NCBI GenBank assembly: GCA_947457605.1
Contig: CANGWP010000080.1
Location: forward strand, 1 to 10,278
DNA: 10,278 bases
From: Bdellovibrionales bacterium
GTDB lineage: Bacteria > Bdellovibrionota > UBA1018 > CAIMNF01
Reading direction: 5' to 3'
Shown here: piece after piece, positions 1-6,856 of the stretch
How positions within the stretch are numbered: the first letter of the stretch is position 1
Layout of the letters: the number at the start of each line of letters is the position of its first letter
The notes under the pieces: generated by a model
Database searches by the model: none
What the model saw: the letters and a program-made list of their open reading frames with translations, nothing else
Told to the model about the DNA's origin: nothing
Made by a program: the position numbers and the translations under genes

Positions 1-966
1 AAGGCTTTGAGCCTCTTTCGGGGATTGCGCAAGAACCGCATCCTCCACCCGGCCCTTTTCAAAAAGACCTGCAAACCAGGCCTCGAGTGCCTCGCGGCCG
101 TCTGCGCGCTCCGGGCGTTCGATTTCCATCAGAACATAATAGTGATGAGCTTCCCGAAACGGAGATGTGAATCCGCGATTCTGAAGGACAACCTCGAGAC
201 ACTCATTCGAAAGGCACTCAAAGGCATTCAAAACGAATCCGCTCTTTCGCGCTTCCGAAAACAGATCAAACACCGGCCCAAGTCCGGGCAGAGCAAAGAA
301 AAACACATCGCTCTCTTTTGGCAGCGGGGCGAGTTTCAGAATCGCCTCCGTGATCATTCCGAAAATCCCCTCGGTTCCGATGAAGAGCTGGCGAAGATCG
401 ACACCCGTATTGTTCTTTTCGAGTGAGCCATTGAGGCGAAGGATTTCGCCTGACATGAGTACCACCGTAAGTCCCAAGACCCAGTTCCGGGTGAGCCCGT
501 AGCGAATGACCTTCACTCCGCCCGCATTGGTGGCGATATTGCCACCGACCGTGGATGAACCTTTCGATGCGAAATCAATCGGCCAGGTAAGGCCCTCGGG
601 TTTCAGATGCTCGTGTACGGCCTCGGTCACCACCCCGGCCTCGACATGAAGAGTGAGTGCCAGCGGATCAAAAGCCCCGATCCTTCGCATCTTGGAGAGG
701 GACACCACACATTCTCCGTTGGCTGCAACGGCTCCTCCCGCAAGGCCGGTACGCCCGCCGGAAGGCACCACTGCTACTCCATTCTCGCTGCAAATCTTAA
801 GAAGTCGGGAAACTTCTTCCGTGGACTCCGGAAAACAGATCACCAAAGGAGCCGGGATGTGGACCTTGGTCCAGTCCCGACCATAAACCGCCAGATCACC
901 TGAATCCGTTGAAAAAAATCCTTCTTTGAATTCCAGCTCGAGCTTTTTGACAAATGGAGTTTCCAC
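1..966 (-). CDS. FAD-binding oxidoreductase, GlcD / D-2-hydroxyglutarate dehydrogenase type (3' end outside window)
   Basis: This reading frame runs without a stop from a GTG at 964-966 to the window edge, giving 322 codons. Full-length relatives are about 460-480 residues, so roughly 140 C-terminal residues lie outside. The translation shows the PCMH-type FAD-binding domain: a YGRDWTKV start, the loop PSGGRTGLAGGAV (about residues 72-84), then ASKGSSTVGGNIATNAGG, RYGLTRNWVLGL and NTGVDLRQLFIGTEGIFG. These are hallmarks of the D-2-hydroxyglutarate / D-lactate / glycolate oxidase group. Family knowledge predicts FAD-dependent oxidation of a D-2-hydroxyacid to the 2-oxoacid; the exact substrate is not readable here. 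GTG is chosen because an in-frame stop lies four codons upstream and no other ATG or TTG occurs before the conserved core. I see no good Shine-Dalgarno. It diverges from a permease unit, which supports a role in hydroxyacid use. Confidence 0.9.
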   Translation of the reverse strand, partial: METPFVKKLELEFKEGFFSTDSGDLAVYGRDWTKVHIPAPLVICFPESTEEVSRLLKICSENGVAVVPSGGRTGLAGGAVAANGECVVSLSKMRRIGAFDPLALTLHVEAGVVTEAVHEHLKPEGLTWPIDFASKGSSTVGGNIATNAGGVKVIRYGLTRNWVLGLTVVLMSGEILRLNGSLEKNNTGVDLRQLFIGTEGIFGMITEAILKLAPLPKESDVFFFALPGLGPVFDLFSEARKSGFVLNAFECLSNECLEVVLQNRGFTSPFREAHHYYVLMEIERPERADGREALEAWFAGLFEKGRVEDAVLAQSPKEAQSL

Positions 967-980
967 TCGGTCATGCTACG

Positions 981-994
981 CAAAGAAATCTTTG
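981..994. promoter_or_regulatory. Short palindrome in the divergent 61-bp gap, possible operator
   Basis: CAAAGA and TCTTTG are perfect 6-bp inverted arms around a 2-bp centre. They lie between the GTG of the flavoprotein (966) and the ATG of the membrane protein (1028). The position would suit a shared regulator of the divergent genes. A 6-bp arm can arise by chance and I cannot place a convincing promoter, so this is only a candidate. Confidence 0.2.
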
Positions 995-1027
995 ATGAAA
1001 AGCCCATTCCCGAATAGGATCTGGGGC

Positions 1028-1741
1028 ATGAAAAAAATCGTCGTGGGAGCCCTGATCCTTGCCCTGATTGGAGGATCGTATTTCTGGTTCAAATCAAAAC
1101 AGAATTCTCAGAATGGTCCGGAAACTTCCAAGAGCAGCCCGACTGGCGTCAGCACTGACGATCCAACCCCAGAAGCCTCTCCTGAAACCTCTCCTGGAGC
1201 CACTCCCGATGCCTCTCCCGCAAACGGGGAATTGCCCTCTGAGACCCCCACCTCTACCGGAACCGGGTCCCCCGGTTCAACTTCTGAGCCGAGTGCAGGT
1301 AAGGTCGACATTCAACCCGGGCGTCCCTCGAAGTCGGCCGAGGATGGCGGGGTTGACTGGATTCAAGGATCAATCGGCCTGCGTGGAGATCATGTCCGTG
1401 TCGTGGATTCTTTTGTGAGCGCTGTAGAAGAGCGAAATCCCGATAGTCTGACCCGATTTTTTTCTTCCGAAATGAAAGCTCGAAAATCCATCGCAGGCCG
1501 CGGAAAACTAAAGGCCTTTATCAAGCAAAGCTTGATGGGAGAAGGCTTCTTTGGCGGACTTACGAATCCCGATGCACGAAAAACCAAGTCCGTTCGCGGG
1601 GGAGCGTTTCACCTTACCGTGAAGTTTGAGGTATCGAATCCTCAGAATGATGAAGAGGACATTCCGGTCACGGTCAAGTTTCAGTTTGAGGACATCAATG
1701 GAAGCTACGTGATCACCCAGGTTTCTGAGACCCGCGGATAG
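1028..1741 (+). CDS. Membrane-anchored protein with Pro/Ser/Thr-rich stalk and C-terminal domain of unknown function
   Basis: 237 residues. I chose ATG 1028 over the in-frame ATG at 926 because it begins a clear Lys-Lys plus hydrophobic segment (residues 4-21, a single membrane anchor or uncleaved signal) and has AGGA 8 nt upstream; the longer start would run into the divergent gene. Residues 22-105 are a low-complexity Pro/Ser/Thr/Glu stalk with repeated SPE/TP/SP units. From about residue 115 a compact domain follows: an amphipathic helix region (DHVRVVDSFVSAVEERN), basic middle, then alternating strands ending in VKFQFEDINGSYVITQVSE. That pattern could be an NTF2-like fold, but this is a guess. 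I do not recognise the family. It sits 12 bp before the LctP-type permease, so the two are probably cotranscribed; it may be an envelope accessory protein, with no direct proof. Confidence 0.8.
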   Translation: MKKIVVGALILALIGGSYFWFKSKQNSQNGPETSKSSPTGVSTDDPTPEASPETSPGATPDASPANGELPSETPTSTGTGSPGSTSEPSAGKVDIQPGRPSKSAEDGGVDWIQGSIGLRGDHVRVVDSFVSAVEERNPDSLTRFFSSEMKARKSIAGRGKLKAFIKQSLMGEGFFGGLTNPDARKTKSVRGGAFHLTVKFEVSNPQNDEEDIPVTVKFQFEDINGSYVITQVSETRG

Positions 1742-1753
1742 GATCCGTGGGCC

Positions 1754-3130
1754 ATGGCTTACTCTGCGCTGATTCCTTTTGCAATCTTGTTTATCGCCTT
1801 TGCGGGTCTTCGTCTGCCTTTGACCTATTCGAGTTTCATTTCCCTTCTTGTTACAACCTTGCTAAGCCAAACCATCTTCCATGCGTCTCCGGAAGTCTGG
1901 AATCAAGCGATTGGAAAAGCGCTTCAAATGATGTTCGAAGTTGGACTCATTCTTCTGGGTGCCTTCTTTTTCCTCGAGGCGGCCAAAAAATCAGGCGTAA
2001 TCGATTCCCTTGCCCGATTGGTGCGTTCCATTTCACCGGATCGGGCGATTCAGGCGGTTCTCGTGACATTTCCGCTTTCCCTGATGGTGGAAGGATCCAG
2101 CGGCTTTGGAACGCCTCTACTCGTCATCGCACCGATTCTGCTGGCACTGGATTTCAAGATTGAACTCTGCGCTCTTTTGCCTTTCGTGAGCTTCATTGTC
2201 GGGATTCCCTACGGGGCTCTGGGCACTCCGACCCGACTCGGATTTCCGGGCGCGAATCCAACCGAAGGAACTTTCCTTGCGCTCACTCCCTTTATTTTTC
2301 TGACTCCCATCCTCACACTCACTTTGGTTTCCGGGCGTCCTTCCGGAAAAACCCTGGTCTGGAGCCTGTGCCTGAGCCTCGTTTACTTTTTTTCAGGACG
2401 GGAATTTTCCCATTCCGGCCCCGAACTTTCCGCACTGGGTCCGGCCTTCGTCACTTTCGCCTTCGGAATCGCAAGCGCTCGAATTGCATTTCGAAACACG
2501 AATGACTCTTCCGGGATTGACCTCAAGGGCCTCGGCATCTACGGATTGCTTTTGTCCTCGATGTGGCTTGGAAAGAAACTCCTGATGGACCAACTCATTC
2601 CGGGAACCGCAATCCGGATTTTCAACCCGGGCTATGTATTCCTGATTTTTGGAACGCTCCTTGTTCTACTCCATCGCAATCTATCCATGAAAAGAATCCT
2701 GAAAGACACGAGGGAACGATCGAAAAGAACCTTGCTTGTGCTCTTCTGCATGACCTTCATCGTTCAACAGCTCCGGGCCAATGGCTCGCTTGAGCTTCTG
2801 ACCCGATCTCTCCCCACCCTGCTTCTGTCGGAGGGAACTCCATTCCTCGGATGGATTGGAAGCATTTTCATTGGCAATTCCACCATGGCCAATCTACTGC
2901 TGTCGAAAGTAGTGGACCCGGTTCACTATGTGCAGATCGCAGCGGGAAGTGCAATCGGAGTCCAACTCTCATTTCAATCCGTGGTGGCCATGAAGAGCAT
3001 TCTTCATGATCGGCTGAGCGAGAAGAGGATCTTTCTTCTGATTGCGCCCTTGAGTCTGTCATTTCTCCTGATCCTCTGGGTGAGTCTGAAACTCTTATTA
3101 GGAGTTGCTCATCTCTCGGCCGATTCGTGA
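1754..3130 (+). CDS. LctP-family lactate / 2-hydroxyacid permease
   Basis: 458 residues, almost entirely hydrophobic, with about twelve or more membrane segments. The LctP signature VEGSSGFGTP (residues 112-121) matches the E. coli LldP stretch around EGAAGFG, and GIPYGALGTPTRLG (150-163) matches the family's FGALG-P loop. Near the C-terminus WIGSIFIGNSTMANLL followed by an SFQSVVAMKS helix corresponds to the second conserved half. Known members take up L-/D-lactate and glycolate by proton symport in the inner membrane. At 458 residues it is shorter than typical LldP (about 550), so substrate preference may differ. The start follows the upstream stop by 12 bp with only a weak ribosome site, suggesting translation coupled to the preceding gene. 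Together with the divergent flavoprotein oxidase it outlines an uptake-and-oxidation module for a 2-hydroxyacid. Confidence 0.88.
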   Translation: MAYSALIPFAILFIAFAGLRLPLTYSSFISLLVTTLLSQTIFHASPEVWNQAIGKALQMMFEVGLILLGAFFFLEAAKKSGVIDSLARLVRSISPDRAIQAVLVTFPLSLMVEGSSGFGTPLLVIAPILLALDFKIELCALLPFVSFIVGIPYGALGTPTRLGFPGANPTEGTFLALTPFIFLTPILTLTLVSGRPSGKTLVWSLCLSLVYFFSGREFSHSGPELSALGPAFVTFAFGIASARIAFRNTNDSSGIDLKGLGIYGLLLSSMWLGKKLLMDQLIPGTAIRIFNPGYVFLIFGTLLVLLHRNLSMKRILKDTRERSKRTLLVLFCMTFIVQQLRANGSLELLTRSLPTLLLSEGTPFLGWIGSIFIGNSTMANLLLSKVVDPVHYVQIAAGSAIGVQLSFQSVVAMKSILHDRLSEKRIFLLIAPLSLSFLLILWVSLKLLLGVAHLSADS

Positions 3131-3312
3131 AAAAACATCCCATCCCGTGGTCTCAAAATGCCCCGCCAGCGAAATGGCGCATGCCTTTGCGCAGGAATTC
3201 ATCCCCACTGCTTTGGGCCAAACACCTGTAAGCATTTGTTATTTAGGCTTTGTGTATTTTGGTGCCGTCATCCACGCCAATGGCACGGAGCTTGTATTTT
3301 CTAGGCTCGGGT

Positions 3313-3654
3313 ATGACAAAAAAATCAGGGACGATCATCGATCTGGATTTGGAACGAAAGAAAAGGGGTCTCATTCCCCACGATCCCACCTACCAGATCA
3401 AAGTCAATAAAATGGACAAAATGGAGCTTCTCGAAGAGATGGTCCGTTTCAACGACTCCCGTTCAAAGGGAGAAAAAATGAGTCTCGCTTTGATGATCCA
3501 AGGAAGGATTCTGTTCAAGGCTCTCGAACTCATGGCTCAGACCCAGGAACTTCGTTTGCTTGCCGGCTCCTATCGGAAACATCTGGAACACGAACTCGAT
3601 GAAAAGCTGAACGAGATCAAATCCATCTTCGCGCCCAAGGCCCCGCCCTACTGA
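3313..3654 (+). CDS. Small conserved-looking hypothetical protein
   Basis: 113 residues, not recognised. ATG 3313 is preferred to the in-frame ATG at 3250 because the upstream 21 residues look like translated intergenic DNA; AGG lies 7 nt before it. The N-terminus is basic and polar (MTKKSGTIIDLDLERKKRG), then an amphipathic helical stretch (KMDKMELLEEMVRFNDSR), then long charged helices (ALELMAQTQELRLLAGSYRKHLEHELDEKLNEIKSIF). There is no signal peptide, no membrane segment and no cysteine, so a small soluble cytoplasmic helical protein is likely. The final codons overlap by 7 bp the end of the convergent flavoprotein gene, and no terminator separates them. The 182 bp upstream hold no other gene I can support. 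Coding status rests on length and a protein-like composition. Confidence 0.65.
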   Translation: MTKKSGTIIDLDLERKKRGLIPHDPTYQIKVNKMDKMELLEEMVRFNDSRSKGEKMSLALMIQGRILFKALELMAQTQELRLLAGSYRKHLEHELDEKLNEIKSIFAPKAPPY

Positions 3655-4829
3655 GCTCCACTCTCGGTGCGACCTTGCTGCAACCAGTTCAACATCCCAC
3701 GGGCAGCGACCGCCCCTTGGGTGACACTTGCCTGAATCAGGAATCCTCCCGTCGGCGCATCCCAATCGAGCATTTCTCCTCCGCAAAAAAAGCCAGGATG
3801 CTTCTTCAACATGAGCTCGGACCCGGGTTCAATGCTGATTTCCTGAAGCTCGACTCCCCCCTTGCTCGAGATTGCCTCAAGCAGAGGTCTTGGCGAAAGC
3901 AGCTCTACCGGAAACCGTTTCACAAGTGTGGCCATGGTTTCCAGACTTTCACGCTCGGACGGAGTGGTCTGATGAAAGAGCAAGGAAAGCGCGGTCTCAT
4001 TGAGCCCGAGAACCTTTTTGATTCTCCGGATCGGAGAAAGATTCTCTCGAACGGATTTCATTTTTTCAAGCACTGCTGAATCACTGAGTCCAGGCTTAAG
4101 GTCAAGATGAGCCATGCCGGTTGCTCCATGAAAATAGATCGGGGTGCCCTCCAGTCCATAGCGAGTCACCATGAGTTCGCCCGCTTTGCTTCCCTTCTTC
4201 GTCGAGAAAACAATGTTCTTCAGTGGTTTTCCCTCCGACTCGTGAAGAAATGCAAGACTCCAGGCCACCTCAAACCCGACATTGGAGGGGGTGAAGGGAT
4301 GCACCTTGACCCCGAATCTTTTTCGAAAGACCTCGGGCCAAACGGGCTCACGATCTTCCCAGCTTCCCCCACCCAGAAAAAATCCAACCGCATCAAATCC
4401 GGAAAGATCCGTATCCAAGTTGAATTCCTGATTTGGAACGAACTCAACCCCGAGTTCCCTCAGCATGGCAATCCAGGCCCGAAGAAGATTGGAAGCCTTC
4501 ATTTCGCGCACAAAATATCTCGAAGAGGTGCCAACGAAGGTCTCAAAACCCAAACTCTGAACAAACGAAATCCAATCCTCCGGGGAAAAGATCCGAAAAA
4601 AACCTTGCCAAACCGAAGATTCGAGCCCTTCGTAATGATCCACAAACTCCTGGATGGATGCCTGATGGGAAATGTTCAAACCGGAACTTCCCGCAATGAG
4701 AAGCTTCCGACCAAAGGATGGCCTGCGCTCAAAAACCTTCACCCCCACCCCTGCCCTGATCAATTGGGTCGCAGCCATGAGCCCCGCGGGCCCGGAACCG
4801 AAGATTGCAGTTTTTTTTGGCGAAACCAT
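3648..4829 (-). CDS. HI0933-like NAD(P)/FAD-dependent flavoprotein (TIGR03862 / PP_4765 type)
   Basis: 393 residues from ATG 4829, close to the usual length of this family. Residues 7-16 (TAIFGSGPAG) are the dinucleotide-binding Rossmann motif, the adenine-ribose acidic residue is at VFERR (about 34), and GRKLLIAGSSGLNISH (40-55) is the family's signature after the first Rossmann unit. The C-terminal FAD motif is clear in CGGEMLDWDAPTGGFLIQASVTQGAVAARG. Family members (HI0933/YhiN, BaiN) are cytosolic flavoproteins of mostly unknown substrate, some implicated in reductive steps. The frame extends upstream to 5024, but that part overlaps the divergent gene and lacks family features. A second ATG at 4841 is possible; neither has a Shine-Dalgarno. 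Codons 4-7 contain a run of eight A residues (coding strand), a possible slippage site. Confidence 0.88.
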   Translation of the reverse strand: MVSPKKTAIFGSGPAGLMAATQLIRAGVGVKVFERRPSFGRKLLIAGSSGLNISHQASIQEFVDHYEGLESSVWQGFFRIFSPEDWISFVQSLGFETFVGTSSRYFVREMKASNLLRAWIAMLRELGVEFVPNQEFNLDTDLSGFDAVGFFLGGGSWEDREPVWPEVFRKRFGVKVHPFTPSNVGFEVAWSLAFLHESEGKPLKNIVFSTKKGSKAGELMVTRYGLEGTPIYFHGATGMAHLDLKPGLSDSAVLEKMKSVRENLSPIRRIKKVLGLNETALSLLFHQTTPSERESLETMATLVKRFPVELLSPRPLLEAISSKGGVELQEISIEPGSELMLKKHPGFFCGGEMLDWDAPTGGFLIQASVTQGAVAARGMLNWLQQGRTESGAQ

Positions 4830-4844
4830 CGTCTGCAGCATAAT
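4817..4844 (+). promoter_or_regulatory. Candidate sigma70-type promoter for the five-gene operon
   Basis: TTGGCG (4817-4822) and CATAAT (4839-4844) are separated by 16 nt. Transcription from here would begin around 4851, only a few bases before ATG 4856, giving a near-leaderless message. The same AT core read on the minus strand gives TATTAT (4845-4840), which could serve the divergent flavoprotein. Assignment is by consensus only. Confidence 0.3.
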
Positions 4845-4855
4845 ATGAGTTCTGC

Positions 4856-5359
4856 ATGAATCCAAATCCCCAATCCGCATCTGTAGTGAAAATGACGGCG
4901 CTTTTCGCCCTCCTTTCGCACCTCGAAACAGAGCTGCAGGCATTGATGGCAAGTGCGAAGGCTGCGCACCTTGCCGCAACCCACGAAGAATCGCGGGCCG
5001 AGGACAAGCATGACACTTTTGCAATCGAGGCAGGCTATCTTGCCGCAGGCCAAGCCTCGAGGGTTGCCGAACTGAAAAATGCAGTGGAGGAACTTCGACG
5101 GGCCCTCGAAAATTCCTCGCACAAGAATCAGATTGAGATTGGCTCGCTTGTGACCCTGAAAGGATCAGGAAAAATTTCCAGGTCCCTTCTTGCCCATCAT
5201 GGCGGCGGCACTCGCATCACCCTTCAGGAAATCCCCCTCACCATTGTGAGCCCACTCTCTCCTTTGGGTGAAAGTCTGATGGGCCTTACCGTCCATGATG
5301 AGTTCGAGGTCGAGTCCAAGTCAGGAATCTCAATTTTCACCGTCATGGAAATCGATTGA
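4856..5359 (+). CDS. GreA/GreB-family transcription elongation factor-like protein
   Basis: 167 residues from ATG 4856; ATG 4892 (residue 13) is an equally possible start and begins where the family-like region starts. Residues 13-85 form a predicted antiparallel coiled coil (LFALLSHLETELQALM ... VAELKNAVEELRRALE) with an acidic, highly conserved-looking tip HEESRAEDKHDT (43-54). Residues 97-167 match the GreA/GreB FKBP-like C-terminal domain, including SPLSPLGESLMGLTVHDEFEV. Known Gre factors insert the coiled coil into the RNA polymerase secondary channel and stimulate cleavage of backtracked transcripts. This shorter divergent group is usually labelled GreA/GreB-like, and its exact role is not well defined. 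It heads a five-gene run; its stop is 2 nt before the next ATG. No Shine-Dalgarno is visible, so leaderless or weak initiation is likely. Confidence 0.8.
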   Translation: MNPNPQSASVVKMTALFALLSHLETELQALMASAKAAHLAATHEESRAEDKHDTFAIEAGYLAAGQASRVAELKNAVEELRRALENSSHKNQIEIGSLVTLKGSGKISRSLLAHHGGGTRITLQEIPLTIVSPLSPLGESLMGLTVHDEFEVESKSGISIFTVMEID

Positions 5360-5361
5360 CC

Positions 5362-5664
5362 ATGGCCAAGCAAAATCCAAAGGAAAGCCAGTGGTATGTT
5401 TACCTGATCGAGGCGGAAAATGGCTTTTTATACACCGGCATCACGACCGACCCGGATCGAAGAATCAGCGAACACAAAGACGGAAAAAAGGGCGCAAAGT
5501 TCTTCCGTAGGTCTCCGCCAAAACGATTTTTGCTTCAATCCGGGCCATATTCGAGGTCGATTGCATTGAAACTTGAACACCGGATCAAACAATTGAAACG
5601 GGAGGAGAAGCTGAAATTGAAGCTTAGACGAAATATCATCCCGCTGCTAGAGTCGGTCTCATGA
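5362..5664 (+). CDS. GIY-YIG nuclease-superfamily protein, YhbQ (UPF0213) type
   Basis: 100 residues, the size of single-domain YhbQ-like proteins. WYVYLIE (11-17) is the GIY strand, LYTGITTD (23-30) the YIG strand, DRRISEHKDGKKGAKFFR contains the conserved Arg/His and Lys-rich loop, and LEHRIKQLKR (71-80) carries the catalytic-type Glu72. The family fold cleaves or binds DNA using one metal ion; the cellular role of stand-alone members is poorly known, with DNA repair or nucleic-acid processing most often proposed. ATG 5362 is 2 nt after the previous stop; a TTG at 5356 is the only longer option. The stop overlaps the next start as ATGA, so translational coupling is likely. The tail is very Lys/Arg-rich, consistent with nucleic-acid contact. 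Confidence 0.88.
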   Translation: MAKQNPKESQWYVYLIEAENGFLYTGITTDPDRRISEHKDGKKGAKFFRRSPPKRFLLQSGPYSRSIALKLEHRIKQLKREEKLKLKLRRNIIPLLESVS

Positions 5665-6161
5665 AATCCGATAATCCTTGTCCTTGCGGCTCCGACCGAA
5701 CCTTTGGTGAGTGCTGCAAACCCTATCTTTCCGGGACCTCCAGGCCCGATACGGCCGAGAAACTCATGCGATCGCGCTACTCCGCCTATGTGACCGGAAA
5801 CATCGATCATGTCGAAAGAACCTGCGATCCTGCGGGAAGGGAGTCCTTTGACAAGGATGCTGCACTTGCGTGGGCCAAGGAATCGGAGTGGCTGAGTCTG
5901 CAAATCATTGCAACCCGGGATGGAAACCCTGGCGACAAAACCGGAGAAGTGGAATTCAAGGCTCGCTACCGCCGGGGTGGGAAAGAGACCATCCATCACG
6001 AGATAAGTCTTTTCACTCTTCTGCCAGGGAAATCGGGGCCGGAGTGGTTTTACTCGGATGGTCGGGACATTCTTCAACCCATTCGCTCGGAACCCAAATC
6101 CGGACGAAATGATCCCTGTCCTTGCGGCAGCGGAAGGAAATTCAAGAAGTGCTGTGGCTAA
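5661..6161 (+). CDS. ychJ: YchJ-family (UPF0225) protein with two SEC-C zinc motifs
   Basis: 166 residues. The N-terminus has CPCGSDRTFGECC (Cys 7, 9, 18, 19) and the C-terminus CPCGSGRKFKKCC (Cys 153, 155, 164, 165). These are two SEC-C type zinc-binding motifs, as in SecA and E. coli YchJ (about 150 residues). Between them lies the conserved YchJ middle: AEKLMRSRYSAYVTGNIDHVERTCDP followed by WLSLQII, VEFKARYRRGG, HHEISLF and WFYSDG, an NTF2-like barrel in the known structures. The molecular function is not established; SEC-C motifs can bind SecB or ribosomes in other proteins. The start overlaps the preceding stop by ATGA, and the stop shares one base with the next start (TAATG). All eight zinc ligands are present, so the protein looks intact. 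Confidence 0.92.
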   Translation: MKSDNPCPCGSDRTFGECCKPYLSGTSRPDTAEKLMRSRYSAYVTGNIDHVERTCDPAGRESFDKDAALAWAKESEWLSLQIIATRDGNPGDKTGEVEFKARYRRGGKETIHHEISLFTLLPGKSGPEWFYSDGRDILQPIRSEPKSGRNDPCPCGSGRKFKKCCG

Positions 6162-6856
6162 TGAAGCGGATTTCGATCCACCCCATACTTCTCACAATAC
6201 TCTGCCTTGAAACAACCGTGCATGCCTCATCGGTGGATTGGTCCAAATTCAATGATTCGGTCCTGCTCGAAATCACTCGTCCCGCAGGGAATCCCATCGG
6301 AAACACCATTTGCACCGGGGTCATCGTGTCGCAGAGGTTGATCCTCACCACAGCCCATTGTGTGAGTGATGCCACAAAAATCAGGATCATCTTTGATGTG
6401 GAGAACGGGGCTATCGCCAGACAGACACAACTCTTGGGGCCAGACTCCTGGACACAACATCCGAAGTATGATCCGAAAAAATCCCTTTATGAATTCGACC
6501 TCGCGCGAATCCGATTGAAAGAGACAGCTCCACTTTCTCCAAAATTCATTCGGTCCATTCCGAATGCGGTTGCTCTTGCCCCGGGCCGCCGCTTGCAACG
6601 AATCGGCGTGGGTCTTCGAAACGGCATCAACTCGAGAAACTTCACGGATCCGAAGTTTTTGTCAGTAGTGGGAAACACCTCTCTTGAAACCGAAGATTCA
6701 TTCAGTGCATCCGGAGACTCGGGTGGGCCTGTCTACACAGCCTCTTTCCAGCTCATCGGCATTCATTCCACCCGCGATGACCGCGATCACAAGGAAACCG
6801 AACGAGGCTATGGACCGTATCTGCCTGCTCTAAAGAAATGGATCTTCTCAAAATGA
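6161..6856 (+). CDS. Secreted trypsin-like serine protease (S1 family)
   Basis: 231 residues from ATG 6161, in TAATG overlap with the upstream stop. Residues 1-22 look like a Sec signal peptide ending at VHAS. The chymotrypsin-fold triad is visible: His66 in LILTTAHC, Asp113 in EFDLARIRL, Ser187 in SGDSGGP. Cys51 and Cys67 can form the disulfide next to the catalytic His. The residue six before the Ser, which sets trypsin's Arg/Lys preference, aligns by simple counting with Phe181, and the usual Cys near Gln192 is absent, so specificity is probably not trypsin-like. Secreted S1 proteases are numerous in predatory bacteria. The gene ends inside the start region of the following gene (ATGA at 6853-6856). 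A longer start at 6122 would remove the signal peptide position and is rejected. Confidence 0.9.
   Translation: MKRISIHPILLTILCLETTVHASSVDWSKFNDSVLLEITRPAGNPIGNTICTGVIVSQRLILTTAHCVSDATKIRIIFDVENGAIARQTQLLGPDSWTQHPKYDPKKSLYEFDLARIRLKETAPLSPKFIRSIPNAVALAPGRRLQRIGVGLRNGINSRNFTDPKFLSVVGNTSLETEDSFSASGDSGGPVYTASFQLIGIHSTRDDRDHKETERGYGPYLPALKKWIFSK

Noticed and set aside
7..903. Plus-strand open frames opposite the first gene
   Set aside because: They are antisense to the GlcD-type flavoprotein, whose conserved FAD motifs run continuously on the minus strand.
926..1027. Earlier start for the stalked membrane protein
   Set aside because: It would run into the start of the divergent gene and put 34 polar residues before the membrane anchor; ATG 1028 has a ribosome site.
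3164..3192. Hairpins after the permease gene (CGCCA/TGGCG and the alternative GCGCA/TGCGC) as a terminator
   Set aside because: Stems are only 5 bp and no T-run follows on the plus strand.
3236..3300. Two TGTATTTT motifs upstream of the small hypothetical gene as promoters
   Set aside because: No acceptable -35 box at proper spacing for either; left unassigned.
4107..4859. 250-codon plus-strand open frame
   Set aside because: It lies antisense to the flavoprotein, whose Rossmann and C-terminal FAD motifs are clear; the translation has no recognisable domain.
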